Part shown: piece after piece, positions 1-5,865 of the stretch
How the letters are laid out: each line of letters begins with the position of its first letter
Position numbering within the stretch: the stretch's first letter is position 1
Made by a program: the position numbers and the translations under genes
Origin: CAZNLL01 sp964573885
GTDB taxonomy: Bacteria > Desulfobacterota > DSM-4660 > Desulfatiglandales > Desulfatiglandaceae
DNA: 12,059 nucleotides
Reading direction: 5' to 3'
NCBI GenBank assembly: GCA_964573885.1
Contig: CAZNLL010000118.1
Location: forward strand, 1-12,059
Notes under the pieces: model-generated
What the model saw: the letters and a program-made list of their open reading frames with translations, nothing else
What the model was told of the DNA's origin: nothing
Database searches by the model: none

Positions 1-60
1 AGATTTAAAGCGTTAAAAGCGGCCTTTGAAGTCATAGAAGGCAGGATGCAGAATGTTTAA
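1..60 (+). CDS. C-terminal end of an unidentified protein (partial at window edge)
   Basis: Frame 1 is open from the window edge and ends in TAA at 58-60, giving the tail RFKALKAAFEVIEGRMQNV. The composition (helical, charged) looks like a real C-terminus, but twenty residues are too few to name a family. The other two plus frames have stops within the first 15 bases. It may be the end of an intact gene to the left or another relic like the one that follows. Function unknown. Confidence 0.3.
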   Translation, partial: RFKALKAAFEVIEGRMQNV

Positions 61-78
61 GCGCCTTTTATGCAATAA

Positions 79-381
79 CGGGGTGAACTTAAGAAAAGAG
101 CCGGAAGCCCCGACCAAAAGGCGAGCCGGCTGGCTTTCCGGCCGCGGATTTCCATGAAACTCATTGTCAATCAGGCCTATGACAACATGGGTTTGCAGAG
201 CACCCAGACCCTTGGCCCCTTTCCTGACGGAGCCATGCGAAACACGCCGGAAGGCAGGCAATTCGTCCGCGACGCTTTGGAAGGCGGGTCAAGTCCGCCG
301 TGGGAAAGAGGGATGGACCCTTTGGCGATTATAGTCAGGGCCCACTGGAAGATCAGCCAGGAAAAAAGTGAACTGGTTTAG
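79..381 (+). pseudogene. C-terminal relic of an enoyl-CoA hydratase/isomerase
   Basis: In frame from just after a stop at 76-78, the translation contains ASRLAFRPRIS followed at 154 by MKLIVNQAYDNMGLQSTQ and later RNTPEGRQFV, ending at TAG 379-381. From knowledge of the crotonase superfamily, this matches the last third of enoyl-CoA hydratases: the helix after the active site (typically ...LAARPPIS-LMKLIVNQAYDNMG...) and the trimerisation tail. The core with the oxyanion hole and catalytic residues is absent, and no SD precedes the ATG at 154, so I read it as a gene remnant and not a 75-residue protein. It is of a different subtype from the intact crotonase at 661. Recognition of the fragment is fairly sure. 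Whether the break is a deletion or several mutations cannot be seen from here. Confidence 0.6.
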
Positions 382-518
382 ACAAGGGAGTCTGAGATCA
401 ACTGCATAGCGTCAGGGATCCTTAAACGGTATTGCGCCCGCACACGGGCAACATGGTCCGCGATGTGCAAGTTCAGCGGGAATAGGCTCATATTCTCTGA
501 ATTTGAAAGATAGTCCCG
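378..518 (-). pseudogene. C-terminal relic of a PIN-domain (VapC-like) ribonuclease
   Basis: Read on the minus strand, this piece gives RDYLSNSENMSLFPLN, then LHIADHVARVRAQYRLRIPD, then AMQLISDSLV and a stop. The pattern (hydrophobic-P-L, IA..A..RA.Y.LR.PDA..L) is that of the fourth helix and third acidic motif of PIN-domain toxins, with the conserved Asp in the IPDA segment. The N-terminal first acidic motif is missing, and the usual following strand with the TND-type motif is cut off by the stop. The open frame runs back to 638, but that part (PFGGAGIGPHPFPDGN) does not look like a PIN domain. No antitoxin gene is visible. I infer a dead fragment of a toxin-antitoxin pair lying antiparallel between two crotonase sequences. 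Confidence 0.5.
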
Positions 519-537
519 GCACCTTAAACCTGCTGCA

Positions 538-565
538 TTGACATTCCCGACCAAAAGAATATGAT
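538..565 (+). promoter_or_regulatory. Sigma-70 promoter for the crotonase gene, with hairpin at the -10
   Basis: A perfect -35 TTGACA (538-543) is followed after 16 bases by TATGAT (560-565), five of six matches to the -10 consensus. Transcription would start near 572, about 90 bases before the GTG at 661. An exact 6-bp inverted repeat, ATTCCC/GGGAAT with four bases between (564-579), overlaps the -10 and the expected start site. It could be an operator or a 5' hairpin. The promoter lies inside the region with the PIN relic, so the gene seems to have its own start. Confidence 0.6.
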
Positions 566-660
566 TCCCATCCGGGAATGGATGCGGACCAATTCCGGCA
601 CCTCCAAAGGGGGCCTCTTGTGTACCATCCAAACCCAAAATGATCTAAAGGAGGCAACTT

Positions 661-1521
661 GTGGAATACACCCAGATAGCTTATGACTTATCCGATCAGA
701 TTCTGACTGTCACCCTCAACAGGCCGGAGAAGTTAAACGCCTTTACCGATTATACAATGGCACCCGAGCTTCTGGACGCCTTTGATAAGGCGGACCAGGA
801 CAATAACGTAAGGGCCGTCATTGTGACCGGCGCCGGCAGGGGCTTCTGTTCAGGCCATGACATGACCGAGGGAGAAGGAAGCTTCGACTACGAGAAACAA
901 ATAGGGAGCACCCTTGATACCCACAGGGATTACGGCGGCCTGTTGGCTTTACGCATCTTTGACATGAAGAAACCCATGATAGCCGCCATTAATGGAGCCG
1001 CCGTGGGGGTGGGTATCACCATGACACTGCCCATGGATATCCGTATCGCCTCAGAGAATGCCAAGATAGGGTTTGCCTTTTCCCGTGTGGGAATCACCCT
1101 CGAGGCCTGTAGCAGCTGGTTCTTGCCCCGGCTGTGTAATTTCAACAAGGCCGCCGAGTGGGCGTACACGGGAAGGATATTTGGGGCCCGGGAGGCGCTG
1201 GAAGGGGGTCTGGTCGGAGAGGTTTTACCGCCGGAGTCCTTGATGGAAAGGGCCAACGAGATCGCCCGGCAGATTGCGGACCATACCTCACCGGTCTCTG
1301 TAGCCTTGAACCGCCAGCTCATGTGGAAAATGCTGGCCGCCGACCATCCCATGAAGGCCCATAAACTTGATTCCAAATGCATTTTTTGGCTGGGAAAGGC
1401 CGCCGACGCCGAGGGTGCCGCACGGGCATTTGTTGAAAAAAGACCCCCTCGGTTCACCTTGAAGGTGAGCCAGGATATGCCGCCCTTCTATCCCTGGTGG
1501 CGGGAACGTGAATTCAAATGA
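661..1521 (+). CDS. Enoyl-CoA hydratase/isomerase family (crotonase superfamily) protein
   Basis: 286 residues, the usual crotonase length. AAAGGAGG seven bases upstream fixes the GTG start. Seen: LNRPEKLNAF near 19-28, the first oxyanion-hole segment CSGHD (63-67), the second at NGAAVGVG (111-118), then PMDIRIASENAKIGFAF and GITLEACSSWFLPRL (144-158), TGRIFGAREALEGGLVGEV, and a tail FVEKRPPRF...MPPFYPWW. This matches a subfamily of CoA-dependent hydratase/isomerases with the PEACSSWFLPRL-type signature. By hand alignment to rat crotonase, the two catalytic Glu (144 and 164) fall on Thr120 and about Phe140. The only nearby acid is Glu148. Simple syn-hydration of a 2-enoyl-CoA is therefore not assured, and isomerase or other CoA chemistry is possible. 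It is cytoplasmic, in fatty or aromatic acid CoA metabolism. The 2-oxo acid decarboxylase follows 202 bases downstream, possibly on the same transcript. Confidence 0.9.
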   Translation: MEYTQIAYDLSDQILTVTLNRPEKLNAFTDYTMAPELLDAFDKADQDNNVRAVIVTGAGRGFCSGHDMTEGEGSFDYEKQIGSTLDTHRDYGGLLALRIFDMKKPMIAAINGAAVGVGITMTLPMDIRIASENAKIGFAFSRVGITLEACSSWFLPRLCNFNKAAEWAYTGRIFGAREALEGGLVGEVLPPESLMERANEIARQIADHTSPVSVALNRQLMWKMLAADHPMKAHKLDSKCIFWLGKAADAEGAARAFVEKRPPRFTLKVSQDMPPFYPWWREREFK

Positions 1522-1560
1522 GAACGCCACAAGCCACCCCCAGGGTTGTCATATGAGCTC

Positions 1561-1602
1561 AACCGGAGGATGCTCCTCCAAGGAGGATAAAATCCTCCGG
1601 TT
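1561..1602 (+). promoter_or_regulatory. Nested inverted repeat with alternating GGAGGA/TCCTCC blocks (possible attenuator)
   Basis: A perfect 10-bp arm pair AACCGGAGGA (1561-1570) and TCCTCCGGTT (1593-1602) encloses a second pair TCCTCC (1574-1579) and GGAGGA (1582-1587). In order the blocks are GGAGGA, TCCTCC, GGAGGA, TCCTCC, so block 2 can pair with 1 or 3 and block 4 with 1 or 3. The RNA can form one long nested stem or two side-by-side hairpins. There is no U tract, so a Rho-independent terminator is unlikely. It lies between the crotonase stop and the decarboxylase start, and a role in mRNA processing or translational control is inferred. Confidence 0.5.
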
Positions 1603-1624
1603 TGACGTAAGCAAAGAAACCAGT

Positions 1625-1652
1625 TTGAAAAAAAATCCCGGTCGGATATGCT
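1625..1652 (+). promoter_or_regulatory. Possible weak promoter before the decarboxylase gene
   Basis: TTGAAA (1625-1630), 16 bases, then TATGCT (1647-1652) gives four or five matches per box. It would start transcription near 1660, about 65 bases before the ATG at 1724. It is only a candidate. The decarboxylase could equally be read from the upstream promoter at 538. Confidence 0.3.
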
Positions 1653-1723
1653 ATCAAAATCAGGGTTCCCCTGTTCACTATTTCGGGGAAAGAGATTATG
1701 GACCGAAAGGAAGGGAGATGACC

Positions 1724-3382
1724 ATGGTGCATTCCTCTAACGCTACCGTGTCCCAATACATTATTCGCCGCCTCCAACAAATCGGAGTCAATCACATCTT
1801 CAGTGTACCTGGAGACTATGTCCTGGATTTTATGGACAGGATCGTAGACAGCCCCATTGAGCTCATCGGGAACTGTAATGAGTTAAACGCCGGTTATGCG
1901 ACAGACGCCTATGCCCGGCTCAATGGTATAGGGGCTGCAGTGGTCACTTACGGCGTGGGAGGATTCAGCATTCTCAATGCCGTTGCAGGCTCCTATGCTG
2001 AACGGGTCCCGGTTATTATGATCAGTGGTGCACCCAATTCGGCCAGGCGTGAATCCCACGCCCTGGTCCACCATCTCATCGGGGAATACACCTTACAGTA
2101 CGAGGTATTCCGTAAGATCACCGCCGATGCGGTGCTGTTGACCAATCCCAAGACCGCACCTGAGGAGATCGACCGGGTTATCCTGAATTGCCTGACACAA
2201 AAACGCCCTGGCTATATAGAAATTCCCGTGGATATGGTGGACCGTCCATGTGCAGAGCCGGGAGACACGCGATTTGAGGTCCACAGGTCATCGGACCCTG
2301 ACAGTCTCGCAGAAAGTGTGGAAGAGGCGGCCGGCCTCATGAACGCCGCTGAAAAACCCGTGATTCTGGCGGGCATTGAGATTGAACGGTTCGGCCTGGG
2401 CCGGGAGATGCTCGATTTGGTGGAACGTATCGAGATCCCCTATGCCACAACCATCAACGGCAAATCCGTGATCCCCGAGCTCCATCCTCAATTCATGGGC
2501 GTGTACCAGGGCGGACTCAGTCGGGACGTGGTGCGGAAGCAGGTGGAAGCCTCCGACTGCGTCCTCGCCCTGGGTGTATGGATGACGGACATGACCACAG
2601 GGGGATTTACCTCGGCCCTTAAGAGCGACCGTCTGGTGAGCGCCCATTACGACCGGATACAGATACGACACCACTATTATGACAGTGTATGGATGGGAGA
2701 TTTTATTGCGGCCCTTTCCAAGGCCTTGAACCCCCGGCTATACCGCTCATCGCACCCCACGAATCCTCACCAGCCCCTGGGGACGTTTGCGCCTCAACCC
2801 AATACGGCCATTACCATCAAAAGATTTTACGATCGGCTGAACCGCTTTCTGGATGATGATATGATTCTCATCGCAGAGACCGGAGACGCCATATGTGCTG
2901 CACCGGAACTCTATATCGAAGAGACAGAAAATTTTCTCGCCCAGGCCTATTATCTATCCATAGGTTACGGGGTTCCCGCCGCTCTGGGCGTCTCACTGGC
3001 CAGGCCTAACAAGCGTGTGGTACTGCTCGAGGGAGACGGGGCCTTTCAGATGACCGCCCAGGAAACCTCCACACTCATTCGCTACGAATGTAATCCCATC
3101 ATATTTCTCCTCAATAATGATGGATTGGTCATTGAACGCATGATCCATGACGGCCCCTACAATGACATCCAGCAGTGGAAATACCACCGCCTGGCCAATG
3201 TCTTTGGAGAAGGGGTCCTGTGCCTGGAGGTCAAAACGGAAGAAGATATGGAAAAGGCCTTGCAAACGGCCCAAGACCATCCGCACCAGATGGTATTTGT
3301 CGAGGTCCACTTCTCCCGGACGGACTGCTCCGAGGCCTTGAAGCGCCTTGGTTCGGAGCTCCGCAAGCTGGCTGAAAAGTAG
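1724..3382 (+). CDS. Thiamine diphosphate-dependent 2-oxo acid decarboxylase (pyruvate/indolepyruvate decarboxylase family)
   Basis: Non-oxidative decarboxylation of a 2-oxo acid to an aldehyde, in the cytoplasm. The frame is open from 1508, but GGAAGGGAG six bases before ATG 1724 and the family's N-terminus (SQYIIRRLQQIGVNHIFSVPGDY) place the start here, giving 552 residues, the size of Zymomonas PDC. ATG 1718 would leave no SD spacing. Catalytic residues of the family are present: Asp31 (PGDY), Glu53 (NCNELNAGYATDAYAR, the residue that activates ThDP), the His116-His117 pair (ALVHHLIGEY) and Glu471 (IERMIHDGPYN). The ThDP/Mg motif starts GDG at 437-439 and ends in LLNND. The His pair and the MIHDGPYN segment favour a decarboxylase over acetolactate synthase. 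The substrate (pyruvate, phenylpyruvate, indolepyruvate or branched oxo acid) cannot be decided. Hairpins at 3438-3456 and 3457-3468 follow the stop without a U tract. Confidence 0.9.
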   Translation: MVHSSNATVSQYIIRRLQQIGVNHIFSVPGDYVLDFMDRIVDSPIELIGNCNELNAGYATDAYARLNGIGAAVVTYGVGGFSILNAVAGSYAERVPVIMISGAPNSARRESHALVHHLIGEYTLQYEVFRKITADAVLLTNPKTAPEEIDRVILNCLTQKRPGYIEIPVDMVDRPCAEPGDTRFEVHRSSDPDSLAESVEEAAGLMNAAEKPVILAGIEIERFGLGREMLDLVERIEIPYATTINGKSVIPELHPQFMGVYQGGLSRDVVRKQVEASDCVLALGVWMTDMTTGGFTSALKSDRLVSAHYDRIQIRHHYYDSVWMGDFIAALSKALNPRLYRSSHPTNPHQPLGTFAPQPNTAITIKRFYDRLNRFLDDDMILIAETGDAICAAPELYIEETENFLAQAYYLSIGYGVPAALGVSLARPNKRVVLLEGDGAFQMTAQETSTLIRYECNPIIFLLNNDGLVIERMIHDGPYNDIQQWKYHRLANVFGEGVLCLEVKTEEDMEKALQTAQDHPHQMVFVEVHFSRTDCSEALKRLGSELRKLAEK

Positions 3383-3437
3383 GAACGGCTCCCCAAGACC
3401 GCTGAGATGCCCCCAACCGGGAGGTTGCCCTAGGGAA

Positions 3438-3468
3438 ATGACACCCTCCTTGTCATGGGGATCGCCCC
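3438..3468 (+). repeat. Two adjacent hairpins after the decarboxylase gene
   Basis: ATGACA/TGTCAT with a 7-base loop (3438-3456) is followed directly by GGGG-ATCG-CCCC (3457-3468). No T run follows, so a Rho-independent terminator is not supported. They may protect the 3' end of the mRNA. Confidence 0.35.
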
Positions 3469-3486
3469 GCCTAACAAGCCAAAACC

Positions 3487-3512
3487 TTGACAGAAAAGAA
3501 AATCTGTATAAT
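3487..3512 (+). promoter_or_regulatory. Candidate promoter for inositol-3-phosphate synthase
   Basis: TTGACA (3487-3492) and TATAAT (3507-3512) are both perfect boxes, but only 14 bases lie between them, shorter than the usual 16-18. A short spacer often means dependence on an activator or only one box being used, so this is uncertain. The start would be near 3519, leaving a leader of about 270 bases. Confidence 0.4.
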
Positions 3513-3549
3513 CTTATACCTAACACTTTTCTAACAAAATAAATATTTC

Positions 3550-3585
3550 AAGCTTAATGTTTCTTTAATTAAGCTTTTCATGAAA
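3550..3585. repeat. AT-rich inverted repeat and palindrome in the ino1 leader
   Basis: AAGCTTAAT (3550-3558) is repeated inverted as ATTAAGCTT (3568-3576) across nine bases. It is followed, with one shared base, by the 10-base palindrome TTTCATGAAA (3576-3585). These lie just downstream of the candidate promoter and could be regulator sites or RNA hairpins. There is no direct evidence for either. Confidence 0.4.
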
Positions 3586-3609
3586 GATTATTCAGTCACA
3601 ATCGGTTTG

Positions 3610-3696
3610 TTGCGCCTGGAAAGCGCAAGACAGCAGAGAACCTCTCAGCCGACCTATCGGCCGTTGGGCAATTCCGTCCGGTCATGCGACGGACGG
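3610..3696 (+). promoter_or_regulatory. Structured 5' leader of inositol-3-phosphate synthase
   Basis: Three clean hairpins follow one another: TTGCGC/GCGCAA (3610-3628, 7-base loop), GCCGA/TCGGC (3648-3661, 4-base loop) and CCGTCCG/CGGACGG (3674-3696, 9-base loop). The 3383-3789 gap has no convincing reading frame. I do not recognise a known riboswitch class here. A cis-acting RNA is inferred from hairpin density only. Confidence 0.35.
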
Positions 3697-3789
3697 TCCC
3701 TGGCTCGGTGATCCGGACTTGCTGCAACAGGCTGAATGAGCTCAGAATCTTTGAAGAGGGGCATCCAAGTAGAAGGAGGTAAGCGCGGG

Positions 3790-4956
3790 ATGAAAGCCAA
3801 AATAAGGATTGCGGTGGCTGGCGTGGGTAATTGTGCAAGCTCCTTGATTCAGGGTGTACATTATTACAGGGACAAAAACGCCGGGGATTCTATCGGCCTG
3901 ATGCACTGGGAAATCGGGGGATATACCCCCTCCGACATAGAGGCGGTGGCCGCCTTTGATATCGATAGGCGCAAGGTGGGGAAAGATGTCACGGAGGCCG
4001 TCTTTTCCAGTCCAAACTGTACAACCGTTTTCTGCCCGGACCTTCCTGCCTCCGGTGTAATCGTGAAGATGGGCAGGATCCTGGATGGCTTTTCTGAACA
4101 CATGAAGGACTATGACCCGAAATACACGTTTCTACCTGCAGATGAGACACAGCCCGAAAGAAAAGACGTGGTGGAGATCCTCAAGGCATCAGGGGCGGAT
4201 ATTTTGTTGAACTATATGCCTGTGGGCTCGGAAGAGGCGACGCAGTTCTATGCGGATTGCGCCCTTGAGGCCGGTGTGGCCTTTATAAACAACATGCCCG
4301 TTTTCATCGCCAGCAGTCCTGTGTGGGCCAAACGATTCAAGGAAAGAAATATCCCCCTTATTGGTGATGATATCAAGTCCCAGCTGGGCGCTACTATTAC
4401 TCACCGTATACTGACCGATCTGTTCAGGAAAAGAGGCGTGAAATTGGACCGCACTTATCAGTTAAACACGGGAGGGAATACGGATTTTCTAAATATGCTG
4501 AACCAGCACCGCCTGGTGTCCAAGAGAAAATCAAAGACAGAGGCGGTCCAGTCCGTGGCTGCGCAAAAACTGGACAGTGACAATATTCATATTGGGCCCA
4601 GTGATTACGTGCCGTGGCAGAAGGACAATAAGGTCTGTTACATTCGGATGGAGGGGAAGCTCTTTGGTGACGTTCCCATGGATTTGGAACTTCGCTTGTC
4701 CGTCGAGGACTCCCCCAACTCGGCGGGCGTGGCCATTGACGCCATACGCTGTTCCAAAGTGGCCCTTGAGCGCGGTGTAGGCGGCGTTCTTGAAGGGCCG
4801 TCCGCCTATTTCTGCAAACGCCCTCCCCGCCAGTTTACAGACGACCAGGCCTTTCAGATGGTAGAAGAATTTGTCTACAACGGCAGGATCAAGTCTGATC
4901 AGCCACTTGATTCTACCGGTACGGAAGGGGAACAGAAGGCCACCTCGTTATTATAG
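3790..4956 (+). CDS. ino1: Inositol-3-phosphate synthase (myo-inositol-1-phosphate synthase)
   Basis: Converts glucose 6-phosphate to 1D-myo-inositol 3-phosphate with NAD+ in the cytoplasm, the first step to inositol lipids and related solutes. 388 residues from ATG 3790, chosen because AGAAGGAGGT sits nine bases upstream. The in-frame ATG at 3736 has no SD and would add non-conserved residues. Seen: Rossmann motif GVGNCASS (11-18), AAFDIDRRKVGKDV, the NYMPVGSEEATQFY segment, the catalytic-core GDDIKSQLGATITHR with Lys196, and LNTGGNTDFLNM near 225-236. The sequence resembles the shorter archaeal/actinobacterial (M. tuberculosis Ino1) type and not the eukaryotic enzyme of more than 500 residues. 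It stands alone between a structured leader and the DUF134 cluster. In bacteria without inositol lipids its product may serve compatible solutes or unusual lipids, which is inference. Confidence 0.92.
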   Translation: MKAKIRIAVAGVGNCASSLIQGVHYYRDKNAGDSIGLMHWEIGGYTPSDIEAVAAFDIDRRKVGKDVTEAVFSSPNCTTVFCPDLPASGVIVKMGRILDGFSEHMKDYDPKYTFLPADETQPERKDVVEILKASGADILLNYMPVGSEEATQFYADCALEAGVAFINNMPVFIASSPVWAKRFKERNIPLIGDDIKSQLGATITHRILTDLFRKRGVKLDRTYQLNTGGNTDFLNMLNQHRLVSKRKSKTEAVQSVAAQKLDSDNIHIGPSDYVPWQKDNKVCYIRMEGKLFGDVPMDLELRLSVEDSPNSAGVAIDAIRCSKVALERGVGGVLEGPSAYFCKRPPRQFTDDQAFQMVEEFVYNGRIKSDQPLDSTGTEGEQKATSLL

Positions 4957-5010
4957 TTTTATCGTTAATCCATTTCGTGGGCACATTACCCCCCCATCAG
5001 GAGGTTACCC

Positions 5011-5082
5011 ATGAGTCCGTCTCTTCTGACCCCCCTGAGCCCGGACTCAGGGAAAACCTTCATTCATCACTATTTGGCCTGA
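5011..5082 (+). CDS. Possible small ORF with strong SD
   Basis: AGGAGG ends seven bases before ATG 5011, which opens a 23-residue frame (MSPSLLTPLS, then PDSGKTFIHHYLA) closed by TGA at 5080-5082. The codons include a 7-bp inverted repeat CCCTGAG/CTCAGGG (5033-5052). It resembles no family I know. It could be a leader peptide, a small protein, or the eroded start of a lost gene. The SD is the only real support. Confidence 0.3.
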   Translation: MSPSLLTPLSPDSGKTFIHHYLA

Positions 5083-5192
5083 CCAAGAAGGTCCCACCTA
5101 AATGACGGCACAGCCAGCCCCGGAGTCAACTGCGGACCCGGTGGCAGAAGGTGTTTTCTCACCATTAATGAGCATAAACTTTAAAAAAAGCA

Positions 5193-5236
5193 TTGACTTT
5201 TATTGGATAAAACCTATATTATGAGCAAAAGCTCAT
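5193..5236 (+). promoter_or_regulatory. Promoter and dyad operator of the DUF134/DUF5320 unit
   Basis: TTGACT (5193-5198), 16 bases, TATATT (5215-5220) form a good sigma-70 promoter. Immediately after the -10 lies the perfect dyad ATGAGCAAAAGCTCAT (5221-5236), covering the expected start site, where a bound protein would block initiation. A further copy of the half site, ATGAGC, is at 5168-5173, upstream of the -35. The HTH product of the next gene is the obvious candidate ligand (autoregulation), which is inferred. Confidence 0.6.
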
Positions 5237-5249
5237 AACAGGAGGGTAC

Positions 5250-5588
5250 ATGCCGAGACCACGAAAACGAAGATTTGTACAGGGGCGTCCCATTGTTAAT
5301 GCCTTTGTCCCGGAAAGGATGCCCCCCTGGGGGCAAGAGGAGGTTATCCTCCCCATCGAGGGGCTTGAGGCCATCCGGTTAAGCGATTTTCAGGGCCTCG
5401 ATCAGGAGACAGCGGCAAGCATGATGAATGTCTCCCGCCAGACCTTCGGGAGGATTCTGGCCGAGGCAAGAGCCATCGTTGCAGATGCCCTGGTTATGGG
5501 CAAAATACTCCGGATCGAAGGAGGTCATTTTGATATGCCCCCCAGAGGGCGACGGCGACGCCGCCACGGCTGGGGCGGCAGATTGTAA
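5250..5588 (+). CDS. DUF134 / UPF0251 family HTH DNA-binding protein
   Basis: 112 residues. GGAGGG four bases upstream sets ATG 5250. The N-terminus MPRPRKRRFV and the segment EGLEAIRLSDFQGLDQETAASMMNVSRQTFGRILAEARAIVADALVMGKILRIEGG (about 38-92) are the DUF134/UPF0251 signature. This includes a sigma-region-4-like helix-turn-helix (about 50-72) and the closing LRIEGG. Family members are small putative transcription regulators, often next to DUF5320-type or dinitrogenase iron-molybdenum cofactor-type genes. Unlike many relatives, this one has no Cys and ends in an Arg-rich tail (RGRRRRRHGWGGRL). It is first in a three-gene unit, 19 bases before the next start, and directly behind a dyad operator, so it probably represses or activates its own operon. 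The signal sensed is unknown. Confidence 0.85.
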   Translation: MPRPRKRRFVQGRPIVNAFVPERMPPWGQEEVILPIEGLEAIRLSDFQGLDQETAASMMNVSRQTFGRILAEARAIVADALVMGKILRIEGGHFDMPPRGRRRRRHGWGGRL

Positions 5589-5607
5589 GGGAAAGGAGGG
5601 ATGTTTC

Positions 5608-5865
5608 ATGCCCGCATTGGATGGAACAGGTCCTGCTGGAATGGGACCAATGACAGGATGGGGACGAGGTTACTGTAACCCTTCTCAAGGCGCCTACGGC
5701 CCTGCACCGAGGCCTGCTTACCGGGTTCCGGGATATGGCCGGGGCTTTGGTCGGGGGCGCGGACAAGGCCGGGGTTTCGGCCGGGGCTTCGGATCGGGTT
5801 CTGGTTGGGGCCGGGGCTTTGGAAGGGGCTTCGGCTGGCGTCGGCCGGCCTGGGGAGGTTGGTAA
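5608..5865 (+). CDS. DUF5320-type Gly/Arg-rich protein, short form
   Basis: 85 residues from ATG 5608, with AAAGGAGGG about seven bases upstream. The out-of-frame ATG at 5601 is not used. The N-terminus MPALDGTGPAGMGPMTGWGRGYCNP is the DUF5320 signature. The rest is a low-complexity run of GRGFGRG units ending WRRPAWGGW, with a single Cys in the GYCNP motif. The coiled-coil tail usual in the family, and present in the next gene, is missing. It is second in the DUF134 operon. The first 33 bases of its conserved block are identical to the downstream paralogue, so it arose by tandem duplication or is kept alike by gene conversion. Function unknown. The family tends to occur near metal-cofactor proteins in anaerobes. 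Confidence 0.8.
   Translation: MPALDGTGPAGMGPMTGWGRGYCNPSQGAYGPAPRPAYRVPGYGRGFGRGRGQGRGFGRGFGSGSGWGRGFGRGFGWRRPAWGGW

Noticed and set aside
930..1457. 175-residue minus-strand ORF inside the crotonase gene
   Set aside because: It is antisense to a gene with clear family motifs. Its translation has no motif and no SD.
1508..1723. N-terminal extension of the decarboxylase from GTG 1508 or ATG 1553
   Set aside because: The extra 72 residues do not belong to the ThDP-enzyme fold, have no SD, overlap the crotonase end and contain the inverted repeats. The SD at 1709-1717 and family length point to ATG 1724.
3736..3789. N-terminal extension of inositol-3-phosphate synthase from ATG 3736
   Set aside because: No SD. 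The added residues are not conserved, and the strong SD AGAAGGAGGT is placed for ATG 3790.
5033..5052. Terminator for inositol-3-phosphate synthase at CCCTGAG/CTCAGGG
   Set aside because: The hairpin is followed by AAAACC and not a T run on either strand, so intrinsic termination is not supported.
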